64,000 nucleotides of DNA, from contig JAJZIH010000002.1 in assembly GCA_021810635.1 (NCBI GenBank), forward strand, positions 1 to 64,000. Reading direction: 5' to 3'. Every line of letters starts with the position of its first letter. Position 1 is the first letter of the stretch. Shown here in pieces: positions 56,456 through 64,000 of the stretch. The notes under the pieces were generated by a model. It was not told the DNA's origin, made no database searches, and worked only from the letters and a program-made list of their open reading frames with translations. The position numbers and the translations under genes were made by a program. This DNA comes from Pseudomonadota bacterium (GTDB lineage: Bacteria > Pseudomonadota > Gammaproteobacteria > JAKAQQ01).

Positions 56456-56961
56456 ACGACTTTTACGACCTTAAAATCAACGGGATCAATGGGACGCCGA
56501 TCGATTTCGGGGGATATCGCGGCCAGGCGGTGCTCATTGTCAATGTGGCGAGCCGGTGCGGGTACACACCCCAATATCAGGGGCTTGAGGCCCTTTATGC
56601 CCGTTACCGGGATCACGGTTTCAGTCTGCTCGGGGTCCCCTGCAACCAGTTTGGCGCGCAGGAACCGGAAGGTGAGGCGGCGATCCTTTTTTTCTGTCAA
56701 AACCGATATGGGATCACTTTTCCGCTGAGTTGCAAGATTGAAGTCAATGGGGCATCCCGCCATCCACTATATGCTTGGCTCCTCGATCCCCGGCGGGGAT
56801 TCCCGGGTGACCTCCGCTGGAACTTCGAGAAGTTCCTGGTGAATCCGAAAGGTTGTCTGGTCGGTCGGTTTTCGTCTGACACGGACCCCGCTGCACTTGA
56901 GGCGGAAGTGATCGGCGTACTGCCGCACGCGTACCGGCCACCTGATCGGCAGAGGTCATGA
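56452..56961 (+). CDS. Glutathione peroxidase-family protein
   Basis: A 169-residue thiol peroxidase (BtuE/GPx4-like, cysteine type). Peroxidatic Cys is in [19 protein letters not shown]. The catalytic Gln is in [15 protein letters not shown], Trp and Asn in [14 protein letters not shown], and a possible resolving Cys in FFCQNRYGI. It begins with TTG overlapping the mnmG stop and ends in an ATGA overlap with the next gene. Confidence 0.9.
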   Translation: MNDFYDLKINGINGTPIDFGGYRGQAVLIVNVASRCGYTPQYQGLEALYARYRDHGFSLLGVPCNQFGAQEPEGEAAILFFCQNRYGITFPLSCKIEVNGASRHPLYAWLLDPRRGFPGDLRWNFEKFLVNPKGCLVGRFSSDTDPAALEAEVIGVLPHAYRPPDRQRS

Positions 56962-57914
56962 AGGCTTTGCCCGTGATTGATGCCTACGAGGCCGGCATAT
57001 ACGCCATCGACTCGGGCTATTTTCGTCCGGGAGCGATGGCCAGTCACCTGATCGTCCGGAACGGTGAGGCCGCATTCGTCGATGTCGGTGCCAACTCCGC
57101 AGTTCCCCTCCTGCTGGGAGCTTTGGAGCACCTCGGCTTGGCACCCGCGCAAGTCCGCTACCTCTTCATCACTCATGTCCACCTGGATCATGCGGGTGGG
57201 GCCGGTGAGCTGATGCGGGAGCTCCCCGAGGCCAGAGCAGTTCTGCATCCCCGCGGAGCGCCTCATCTGGTTGATCCGGGACGGCTTGAGGCAGCCACCC
57301 GCGCAGTCTATGGAACCGAGGCCTTTGACCGGCTTTTTGGACATCTCGTTCCGATTGCAGAGGCGCGAATCCGGAGTGTGGAGGACGGAGAGCGCCTGCC
57401 CTTGGGCAAATCATCGCTGGAAGTCTGGCATACCGAGGGTCATGCCCGGCACCACTTCTGCCTTTACGATCCGGAAAGCCATGGAGTTTTCGCCGGCGAC
57501 TGCTTTGGTATCGCCTATCGAGAACTCGAGACGGACTCAGGCCGCTTTGTTTTTCCCACAACGACGCCGACACAGTTCGATCCGAACGCGGCGCGTGACA
57601 CGCTGAACCGCATCATGGCGGTTCGTCCTTTGAAAATTTTTCTGGCACATTACAGCCAGGTCGACCGATCCCTCGAGCGTCTCGCTCAAACCCTGTGGAC
57701 CGAAATCGACTTTTACGAACAGACAGCACGCGAATACCGGGATCGCCCCGACCGGCTGGAAGCCATTTTCGGTGTACTCCGGGTGCGGACGCTCAGCCGC
57801 CTTGAGCAGCATGGGATCACCGACGGAGCCGCCGTTTTCGAACGGCTGTTGCCATTCGATATCCGCCTGAACGCCATGGGGCTTGATCACTGGATCTCAC
57901 GCCAGCCGTCATGA
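56958..57914 (+). CDS. Metallo-beta-lactamase-fold hydrolase
   Basis: A 318-residue protein. The metal site is FITHVHLDHAGGAGELMREL (HxHxDH), with further ligands in HTEGHARHHFCLYD, GVFAGDCFG and FLAHYSQVDRS. The N-terminus shows YAIDSGYFRPGAMASHLIV. Similarity is to glyoxalase II-like and quorum-lactonase-like enzymes of unproved substrate. It overlaps genes on both sides by four bases. Confidence 0.88.
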   Translation: MKALPVIDAYEAGIYAIDSGYFRPGAMASHLIVRNGEAAFVDVGANSAVPLLLGALEHLGLAPAQVRYLFITHVHLDHAGGAGELMRELPEARAVLHPRGAPHLVDPGRLEAATRAVYGTEAFDRLFGHLVPIAEARIRSVEDGERLPLGKSSLEVWHTEGHARHHFCLYDPESHGVFAGDCFGIAYRELETDSGRFVFPTTTPTQFDPNAARDTLNRIMAVRPLKIFLAHYSQVDRSLERLAQTLWTEIDFYEQTAREYRDRPDRLEAIFGVLRVRTLSRLEQHGITDGAAVFERLLPFDIRLNAMGLDHWISRQPS

Positions 57915-58936
57915 GTATTCCCCTTGAACCCTTCTGGGTACTCCGCTTCTGCGAAGAAGGAGCGGGCGTCGTGGTTCGCCGGGAACGGATTCCCTGGGAG
58001 GCACTGGATCCGGGGTCGATCGGGATCCGGATCCACTATTCGGGCATCAACTACAAGGATCTCCTGGCGGCCACCGGACGGGGGCAAATCCTGCGGCGGA
58101 ACCGGCTGGTCGGTGGCATTGATCTTGCAGGGGAAGTCATCGATTCCAGGGATCCCGCTTTCCCCATCGGCTCACATGTGGCGGCTGTAGGGGGTGGGCT
58201 GGGCGAAACCCGCGACGGCGGTTATGCCGAGTACGCGCGACTTGACCCCGAACAGCTCGTCCGGCTTGATCCACAGCTTTCCCCGCTCGAAGCGATGCAG
58301 ATTGGAACCGCGGGGTTCACGGCTGCCCTAGCCTACCAGGCGATCCGGGAGGCGGGGATCGGGCCCGGCGCCGGACCGGTGGTCGTGAGCGGAGCCAACG
58401 GCGGTGTCGGCTGTTTTGCGGTGGACTTGCTGGCGGGGCAGGGCTATCCGGTCACGGCGCTGACCCGCCAGAGTGCCTGGCGACGGGATCTCCTGGCACT
58501 CGGTGCCCGGGAGGTTCTCGACTCCGGGAAGATCGATCCGAGCCCGCGCCCACTGCTCCGGGGGCAGTGGGCGGCGGGTATCGACAATCTGGGTGATCCA
58601 GTCCTCTCCTGGATGATCCGCAGTGCAAAACCCCAGGCGGCAATCGCAGTCATCGGCATGGCTGCCTCCGCGCGGCTCGAGACCTCGGTTTTCCCATTCA
58701 TCCTGCGCGGAGTTCGCCTGCTCGGAATCAACTCGACTCAGGTGGAGCCAACCCTCCGAAAGACCCTGTGGAGGCATCTGGCCGGTGACTGGCGACCCCG
58801 GGCGCTTGCACAGATGGCCCCGCGCCAACTGGCCTTCGATGAGTTGCCGGCATTCTTTGCCGCCCCCGTACAGCCTTCGCGTTTCGGGCGAACCGTGGTT
58901 CGTATCCATCCTGAACTTTGCCCCACCACAGTGTAA
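57911..58936 (+). CDS. acuI: AcuI/YhdH-type acrylyl-CoA reductase
   Basis: A 341-residue zinc-free medium-chain reductase. Family segments are SGINYKDLLAATGRG, LVGGIDLAGEV, the NADPH motif VVSGANGGVGCFAVDLLAGQ, and LRGVRLLGINS. AcuI/YhdH enzymes reduce acrylyl-CoA to propionyl-CoA with NADPH. The next genes encode the methylcitrate cycle that consumes propionyl-CoA, which supports this assignment. The gene name is by family and context. Confidence 0.85.
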   Translation: MSIPLEPFWVLRFCEEGAGVVVRRERIPWEALDPGSIGIRIHYSGINYKDLLAATGRGQILRRNRLVGGIDLAGEVIDSRDPAFPIGSHVAAVGGGLGETRDGGYAEYARLDPEQLVRLDPQLSPLEAMQIGTAGFTAALAYQAIREAGIGPGAGPVVVSGANGGVGCFAVDLLAGQGYPVTALTRQSAWRRDLLALGAREVLDSGKIDPSPRPLLRGQWAAGIDNLGDPVLSWMIRSAKPQAAIAVIGMAASARLETSVFPFILRGVRLLGINSTQVEPTLRKTLWRHLAGDWRPRALAQMAPRQLAFDELPAFFAAPVQPSRFGRTVVRIHPELCPTTV

Positions 58937-58954
58937 AATGCGACATTGTCCGTT

Positions 58955-58958
58955 GGAG
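58955..58958 (+). promoter_or_regulatory. Ribosome binding site that fixes the prpB start
   Basis: GGAG seven bases before the GTG at 58966. It supports a 301-residue PrpB over the longer frame from 58918. Confidence 0.55.
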
Positions 58959-58965
58959 ATTGGTG

Positions 58966-59871
58966 GTGACCCCAGGGCAACGGTTCCGAGCCGCCTGGGA
59001 CGCGGAGCGCCCCCTGCAGGTGGTGGGTGTGATCAACGCCTACTGTGCCCGTCTGGCCGAGCAAGCGGGTTTCCGTGCGCTCTACCTGTCCGGAGCCGGT
59101 GTGGCCAACGCCGCCTTCGGTCTGCCGGATCTGGCGCTCACCACGCTCAGTGAGGTCGTTGAGGAAGCCCGGCGCATAACCGACGTGACGTCGCTGCCGC
59201 TCCTGGTGGACGTCGATACGGGATTCGGTACCGCCCTCAACATCGCCCGTATGGTCCGCGAGCTGACCGGGGCCGGTGTTGCGGCGTTGCACATCGAAGA
59301 TCAGGTGGCAGCCAAGCGCTGTGGGCACCGGCCGGGCAAGCAACTGGTTGCCATCACCGAAATGCAGGACCGGATCCGGGCCGTGGTCGATGCCCGGAGC
59401 GATCCGGAACTGGTGGTTATGGCACGGACCGATGCGTTCGCCACTGAAGGGCTGGATGGGGTCATCCGGCGGGCCCAGGCCTATGTGGACGTCGGTGCGG
59501 ATGCGATCTTTGCCGAGGCACTGACCGAGCTCAAATCCTATGCGATCCTGACGCGGACCGTTTCAGTTCCGGTGCTCGCCAATGCAACGGAATTCGGTCG
59601 GACCCCAATCTTTGACCGTGAGGAATTTCATGCCGCGGGTGTCCGCCTCGTGCTGTATCCCCTGACAGCTTTCCGGGCCATGGGGCAGGCCGCACAGGAG
59701 ACCTATGAGACGATCCGTGAATCCGGTAGCCAGAAGCCGCTCATGGCGCGTCTCCAGACCCGCGATGCACTCTATCGGGTGCTCGGATACTGGGCATATG
59801 AACGAAAGCTGGACCAGCTTTTTGGCGCTGAAAAACCCCCCCCATCGTCTTCCGAGGAGGACCCCCGATGA
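58966..59871 (+). CDS. prpB: Methylisocitrate lyase
   Basis: A 301-residue enzyme that splits 2-methylisocitrate to pyruvate and succinate. Signatures are [40 protein letters not shown] (catalytic KRCGH), [20 protein letters not shown] and TEFGRTPIF. The GTG at 58966 has GGAG seven bases upstream; the frame is open further back to 58918, within the end of the previous gene. It overlaps prpC (ATGA). Confidence 0.95.
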   Translation: MTPGQRFRAAWDAERPLQVVGVINAYCARLAEQAGFRALYLSGAGVANAAFGLPDLALTTLSEVVEEARRITDVTSLPLLVDVDTGFGTALNIARMVRELTGAGVAALHIEDQVAAKRCGHRPGKQLVAITEMQDRIRAVVDARSDPELVVMARTDAFATEGLDGVIRRAQAYVDVGADAIFAEALTELKSYAILTRTVSVPVLANATEFGRTPIFDREEFHAAGVRLVLYPLTAFRAMGQAAQETYETIRESGSQKPLMARLQTRDALYRVLGYWAYERKLDQLFGAEKPPPSSSEEDPR

Positions 59872-60989
59872 CCGAGAGCAAGAAAACTGGTGGACTGGCC
59901 GGCGTTGTTGCCGGAGAAACAGCGATCTCCACCGTGGGGAAGGAAGGGGTCGGCCTCACCTACCGCGGCTATCCGATCGAGTCGCTGGCCCAGGAGGCCA
60001 CTTTTGAGGAGGTGGCCTACCTGCTCCTCTATGGACAGGCGCCGGATCGGGACGCCCTTTCCGATTTCATCCAGACCCTGGGATCCGCTCGGATCCTGCC
60101 CGAATCCCTGGCTCGTCTACTGGAACGGCTGCCCGCGACTACCCATCCGATGGACGTGCTCCGGACCGGCTGTTCCTTCCTAGGATGCATCGAACCCGAA
60201 ACCGATTTCAGCCAAGGCATTTCCGCGGCGATCCGCTTGCTGGCACTGTTCCCCTCCATGCTGCTTTACTGGCACCATTATCACCGGTCCGGAAAGCGCA
60301 TCGATACCGGGAAAGGAGGCGCTTCGGTCGCTTCCCATTTCCTCACCCTGTTGCAGGACCGGGAACCCGAAACGCTCCCATGCCGGGCTCTCGATGTATC
60401 CCTGATTCTCTATGCCGAACACGAATTCAACGCTTCGACGTTTACCGCTCGGGTCTGTGCCGCCACGCTGTCCGATTTCCATTCTTGCCTGACAGGGGCG
60501 ATCGGAACACTCCGCGGCCCGCTCCACGGCGGTGCTAACGAGGCAGCCATGGAGATGATCTCGCGCTACGACAACCCCGTCAAGGCCCGTCAAGGGACGC
60601 TCCATGCGCTTGAAGCGAAGGAGAAGATCATGGGATTCGGGCATCGGGTCTACCGCGATCACGATCCCCGCAACGCGATCATCAAGGAGTGGGCGCGCCA
60701 GCTTTCGGAACATCATCCGGATCGGCATTACTTTGCGGTTTCGGAAGCGATCGAACAGGTCATGTGGGATGAAAAGAAACTCTTTCCCAATCTGGATTTC
60801 TACAGCGCGTCCGCCTACCATTTCATGGGAATTCCCACACCTCTCTTTACTCCGCTATTTGTCTGTTCCCGAACCAGCGGATGGTCGGCGCATGTATTCG
60901 AACAACGGGCCCACAACCGTCTGATCCGCCCGGAGGCGAACTACATCGGGCCGGAGACCCGGGCATGGCCACCTCTGCAGGAGCGCTGA
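59868..60989 (+). CDS. prpC: 2-methylcitrate synthase
   Basis: A 373-residue citrate-synthase-family enzyme that condenses propionyl-CoA with oxaloacetate. Segments are [40 protein letters not shown], the active-site His in [17 protein letters not shown] and [14 protein letters not shown], and the C-terminal [16 protein letters not shown]. Its length and the N-terminal GVVAGETAI pattern fit PrpC more than citrate synthase. Confidence 0.96.
   Translation: MTESKKTGGLAGVVAGETAISTVGKEGVGLTYRGYPIESLAQEATFEEVAYLLLYGQAPDRDALSDFIQTLGSARILPESLARLLERLPATTHPMDVLRTGCSFLGCIEPETDFSQGISAAIRLLALFPSMLLYWHHYHRSGKRIDTGKGGASVASHFLTLLQDREPETLPCRALDVSLILYAEHEFNASTFTARVCAATLSDFHSCLTGAIGTLRGPLHGGANEAAMEMISRYDNPVKARQGTLHALEAKEKIMGFGHRVYRDHDPRNAIIKEWARQLSEHHPDRHYFAVSEAIEQVMWDEKKLFPNLDFYSASAYHFMGIPTPLFTPLFVCSRTSGWSAHVFEQRAHNRLIRPEANYIGPETRAWPPLQER
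60979..60983 (+). promoter_or_regulatory. Ribosome binding site that fixes the prpD start
   Basis: AGGAG eight bases before the GTG at 60992, within the last codons of prpC. Confidence 0.6.
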
Positions 60990-60991
60990 CC

Positions 60992-62443
60992 GTGGGCACC
61001 GAGCGCGACCGGACCCTTGCCGGCCCCACTCTGGAACCGGATCCGCTCATTGCCGAATTGGCCGGGTATGTGGCTTCCCCGCCTCCCCACCCGCCGTTGG
61101 CCTACGACACCGCCTGGTTGAGTCTCAGGGATTCCATTGGTGTTGCCTTCATGGCCCTCGACCATCCGGACTGCACGAAGCTTCTCGGTCCGTGGATCCC
61201 GGGCACGACCGGATCCGGGCCCGGTGCCCGTGTCCCAGGGGCGAGCTACGTTCTCGATCCCGCGAAGGCAGCGTTCGATACAGGAGCCTTGATCCGTTGG
61301 CTGGATTACAACGACACCTGGCTCGCAGCCGAGTGGGCACATCCCTCAGACAACCTCGGAGCACTCCTGGCCGTATCCGATTACCTCTGCCGGAGAGCCG
61401 CCCCGGAGGTGGTGACGGTCAGGGATCTCTTGGCGGCGATGATCGAGGCCTACGAGATCCAGGGGATCCTGGCTCTCACCAACTCGCTCAATGCGGTCGG
61501 TATCGACCATGTCGTCTATGTCCGGGTGGCTTCGGCGGGGCTGGCCACCCGGCTTCTCGGTGGATCGCGCCAAACCATTGAAAATGCCCTCACCCAAGCT
61601 TTTGCCGATGGAGGTCCGCTCCGGGCCTACCGGCATTATCCCAACACCGGCTCGCGAAAATCCTGGGCGGCAGCGGATGCCACTCGCCGAGGCGTCGAAC
61701 TGGCCTTGCTGAGCCTGCGCGGCGAGATGGGTTATCCTCAGATTCTTTCCGCACGCCGCTGGGGATTCAGTGCGGTCGTCATGAAGGATAAGCCGCTCGT
61801 GCTGGATCGACCCCTGGGCAGTTATGTTATGGAAAACATCCTTTATAAAGTGGACTTCCCGGCGGAATTCCACGGTCAGACCGCAGCCGAGGCGGCCGTG
61901 CACCTGTATCCCGCCGTTCGTGATCGACTGGATGAAATCACCGAAATCGTTATTGAAACCCAAAGTGCGGCCATCCGCATCATCGACAAGACCGGACCCC
62001 TCCGCAATCCGGCCGATCGGGATCACTGTCTGCAGTACATCGTGGCCAGCGCCCTCTTGAGAGGCCGTTTGGTCGCTCAGGACTATGAGGACGGCCCGGC
62101 ATCTGATCCCTGGATCGATAGGCTCCGCTCGAAGATGCGGGTCGTCGAAAACCCGGATTTCACCCTCCGGTACTATGATCCGGAGAAGCGCTACATTGGA
62201 AATGCCCTCCAGATCCACTTTCGCGAGGGACCCCCCAGCGCCCGAGTGGTGGTCGAAGTCCCGCTCGGGCATCGCGAACGGCGGGAGGAGGCCGGCCCGC
62301 GGCTATCCCGCAAGTTCCGGGAGGGCTTGGCGCGGCTGGCACCCGAACGGGCACAACCAATCGCAGCTTTCTTGGATGGTCCTTGGCAGGAACAGGCCGG
62401 TCGGCCGATCTCCGACCTCATGGATCTGCTGGCGACCGGTTGA
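60992..62443 (+). CDS. prpD: 2-methylcitrate dehydratase
   Basis: A 483-residue MmgE/PrpD-family enzyme that dehydrates 2-methylcitrate to 2-methyl-cis-aconitate. Visible segments are LAYDTAWLSLRDSIGVAFMA, LIRWLDYNDTWLAAEWAHPS, NSLNAVGIDHVVYVRVASAG, GSRKSWAAADATRRGVELAL and PADRDHCLQYIVASALLRG. The GTG at 60992 with AGGAG eight bases before it gives the E. coli length; ATG 60965 would overlap prpC. No acnD or prpF follows, so hydration of the product probably relies on a general aconitase. Confidence 0.95.
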   Translation: MGTERDRTLAGPTLEPDPLIAELAGYVASPPPHPPLAYDTAWLSLRDSIGVAFMALDHPDCTKLLGPWIPGTTGSGPGARVPGASYVLDPAKAAFDTGALIRWLDYNDTWLAAEWAHPSDNLGALLAVSDYLCRRAAPEVVTVRDLLAAMIEAYEIQGILALTNSLNAVGIDHVVYVRVASAGLATRLLGGSRQTIENALTQAFADGGPLRAYRHYPNTGSRKSWAAADATRRGVELALLSLRGEMGYPQILSARRWGFSAVVMKDKPLVLDRPLGSYVMENILYKVDFPAEFHGQTAAEAAVHLYPAVRDRLDEITEIVIETQSAAIRIIDKTGPLRNPADRDHCLQYIVASALLRGRLVAQDYEDGPASDPWIDRLRSKMRVVENPDFTLRYYDPEKRYIGNALQIHFREGPPSARVVVEVPLGHRERREEAGPRLSRKFREGLARLAPERAQPIAAFLDGPWQEQAGRPISDLMDLLATG

Positions 62444-62491
62444 AACGGGAGTGGTTCGGAGAGGGGTGCCGGTGCCGCCTCGGTTCTCAGC

Positions 62492-63676
62492 GTGAAACTG
62501 GACCCCGTTCCCCTGCCTCCCGACCTTGACCGGAACCTGGACCGGGTATCCCGCGGGATCCTGCTCTGGGATCCCCCCCTGTGTCGCTTTCTTCGCGAAC
62601 AGTGTCTGGGCCATGCCCAGGGCCAGAGTCTTTTGAAGCACCGGGGCCGGCTCTACCTGTGTGTGACCAAACCGGAGGACATCGCCGAACTCCGGCATCC
62701 CTCGACCGATGTCCTCGACTTATGGCCAGAAGCGTCCGTCAAGATGGCGGACATTGCCGGTCTTCGTGCGGGCAGGGCCGGAGTACAACCCGATAATTCC
62801 CGGATCCCAGCTGCGGATTCCCTGCGGCTCCTTTGGCGGGAACAGTGCAGGAAACGCTGGCGTGCAGGGGTATTTCTTTCCCTTTCGCGCGAAGCCCGGG
62901 AGATGGCCGATTTGCTGCTTGAGGATTTGGGGCTTATGCCGGACCCCTTTGCAGAGGACCGAAAGGTGGCCGAAGAAATCCTCGCACGGGCCCGGCAACG
63001 GGCATTTCAGGACGCCTCCAACCGCATGCAGGAGAATGGGCAGATGCGGGAACCCAAATGGCTCTGGGTCCTGCCAAGACGGGTGCCCGACAGACCGGCC
63101 GACGCAACCCTGGAGTCGATCCCATCGGCTGATGAGTTCAGGACCCGCGAACGGTTTTGGCTCAGCCAGGCAGGGGTGGAGCTGGAACTCGCCATCCTGG
63201 CGGCCCTGCTCGTTTTCGCCGAATACATGGATTCCATGACTCGTGGTCCTCCTGGCGGGCAGACCCTGGCCCCCGAATGGATCCGGTATGCACTTGAAGA
63301 ATCGTGGCGACTTTTGCCCCCCCGTTGGATCCAGGGTAGGGTCACGCGCCATGAATGCCGTCTCGGCACCGAGCGGATTCCAGCGGGCGTGGTACTCTTT
63401 TTTTGCCCCCATCTCCTCAACGGGGCAATGGATTTTGAGCATTTCGAACTCGCATCCAATCATACAGAGGTGCCCCTGCCCCGGTGTTCCGAAGGAGTCT
63501 GGGGGGAGACGATGGAGTTGCTTGGCCTGCGTACCTTGCGCGGGATCAGCGTTTTGTTCGAGGAGATCTTCGCCCATCGCCGGCTCGGGCCGGTTCCCGG
63601 ACAGGAGGACTGGCAGCTCTGGGAACGCCGGGATTCCCGTGCCTTGATCCGCGAGCTGCCTTTTCATGTGACCTGA
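62492..63676 (+). CDS. Divergent cytochrome P450-like protein
   Basis: A 394-residue protein from a GTG start. The C-terminal half follows the P450 order: a hydrophobic helix at the I-helix position (LELAILAALLVFAEYMDSM), an ExxR-type K-helix (EESWRLLPPRWIQGRV), and the strand pair CRLGTERIPAGVVLFFCPHL. A Cys-containing segment (PLPRCSEGVWGETMELLGLR) lies where the haem-ligand loop is expected. The classical FxxGxRxCxG and the I-helix A-G-x-D/E-T are not recognisable, so haem binding is doubtful. It follows prpD by 48 bases and may share its transcript. The family call rests on pattern only. Confidence 0.5.
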   Translation: MKLDPVPLPPDLDRNLDRVSRGILLWDPPLCRFLREQCLGHAQGQSLLKHRGRLYLCVTKPEDIAELRHPSTDVLDLWPEASVKMADIAGLRAGRAGVQPDNSRIPAADSLRLLWREQCRKRWRAGVFLSLSREAREMADLLLEDLGLMPDPFAEDRKVAEEILARARQRAFQDASNRMQENGQMREPKWLWVLPRRVPDRPADATLESIPSADEFRTRERFWLSQAGVELELAILAALLVFAEYMDSMTRGPPGGQTLAPEWIRYALEESWRLLPPRWIQGRVTRHECRLGTERIPAGVVLFFCPHLLNGAMDFEHFELASNHTEVPLPRCSEGVWGETMELLGLRTLRGISVLFEEIFAHRRLGPVPGQEDWQLWERRDSRALIRELPFHVT

Positions 63677-63709
63677 TTTGGCCGACCCCGGAATTCCGCC
63701 TTTCTCCGG

Positions 63710-63807
63710 TACAATACAAGGCTTAGACGGAGCACGATTCCTCCAACGGCAAAAGGGTTGCCCCAGATTTCCGGGGTTTTTTAAGGGGGCCGTTGAGAGA
63801 GCCGTCT
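63710..63807 (+). promoter_or_regulatory. Promoter and structured leader with terminator-like hairpin
   Basis: A TACAAT (-10, 63710-63715) is followed by nested pairings. AGACGG (63725-63730) pairs with CCGTCT (63802-63807), and CAACGGC (63744-63750) with GCCGTTG (63789-63795). Inside these, CCCC (63761-63764) pairs with GGGG (63773-63776) before six T. A competing hairpin GGCAA/TTGCC (63748-63762) shares bases with both inner stems. The layout fits an attenuator or riboswitch controlling the next gene, but I match it to no known class. Confidence 0.5.
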
Positions 63808-63858
63808 GAAAAGCCGTGGGGCCATTCCATCGGACAAGATACAAGAGGAGACCATCAG

Positions 63859-64000
63859 ATGACGCATCCGAATAAAACCAGTCGGCTGGGGTGCATGAGC
63901 CGGACCGGAGGCTTGCTTCTGTTTCTATTGATGGTAGGACCGGTTTGCGCCGCACCCGCCAGTCCCTACTTCGTGCCCGGACGGTGGCGCATGCATGTCG
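63859..64000 (+). CDS. Exported protein, truncated by window end
   Basis: The first 47 codons of a gene with AGAGGAG eight bases before the ATG. A signal peptide is visible (GGLLLFLLMVGPVCAAPA), followed by SPYFVPGRWRMHV. The rest lies outside the window, so no function is assigned. Confidence 0.7.
   Translation, partial: MTHPNKTSRLGCMSRTGGLLLFLLMVGPVCAAPASPYFVPGRWRMHV

Overview
The window looks like the replication-origin region of a GC-rich gammaproteobacterial chromosome. The strongest evidence is a conserved gene block: glyQ-glyS-gmhB-plsC converging on gyrB-recF-dnaN-dnaA, followed by the divergent rpmH-rnpA-yidD-yidC-mnmE-mnmG run. An adenylylatable glutamine synthetase, NtrBC with sigma54/NtrC-type sites, a split PntAA/PntAB/PntB transhydrogenase, SecB and a prpBCD operon also fit. 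The TonB receptor and the mobile-element load would suit an environmental chemolithotroph or acidophile, but nothing here proves the lineage.

Region 1 (1-11.9 kb) is accessory. It holds a visibly AT-richer TonB-dependent receptor, a TonB protein with its own OmpR-type regulator, and two secreted proteins of unknown function. Around and between these lie decayed insertion sequences: several IS630 copies, IS3/IS481-like pieces, a methylase stump and an internally deleted group II intron. A toxin-antitoxin pair with a palindromic operator follows.

Region 2 (11.4-26.4 kb) is housekeeping. It contains a SPOR protein, argS, priA, an ECF sigma factor with a membrane partner and a DUF3106 protein, pntAA-AB-B, an HNH nuclease, an EnvC-like protein and the tightly overlapped rhodanese-grxC-secB-gpsA-pyrD run. 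The 5' half of a tRNA-fMet gene is stranded between the DUF3106 gene and pntB.

Region 3 (26.4-31.9 kb) holds a four-gene set: a lysine 2,3-aminomutase-like radical SAM enzyme, two different ATP-grasp ligases and a GNAT acetyltransferase. It is flanked by pseudogene debris and is the best candidate here for an uncharacterised pathway. The gene content suggests that a beta-amino acid (probably beta-lysine) is made, ligated and acetylated.

Region 4 (31.9-39.1 kb) is centred on nitrogen: ntrB-ntrC with an alpha/beta hydrolase, a DUF4124 protein, carbonic anhydrase and glnA. glnA has a clear sigma54 promoter and an NtrC box upstream, and a second NtrC-type box lies at the 5' end of ntrB.

Region 5 (39.2-56.5 kb) is the origin block. 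The dnaA-dnaN intergenic stretch carries a perfect DnaA box, TAG-type trinucleotides and AT-rich DNA and is the best oriC candidate. Two parS-like 16-mers lie inside recF. The usual rsmG-parA-parB genes do not follow mnmG.

Region 6 (56.5-64 kb) instead continues from mnmG through a run of short overlaps: glutathione peroxidase, metallo-beta-lactamase-fold hydrolase and AcuI/YhdH-type reductase, then prpB, prpC and prpD. AcuI-type reduction of acrylyl-CoA gives propionyl-CoA, which the methylcitrate genes would consume. A divergent cytochrome P450-like protein and a structured leader before a truncated secreted-protein gene end the window.
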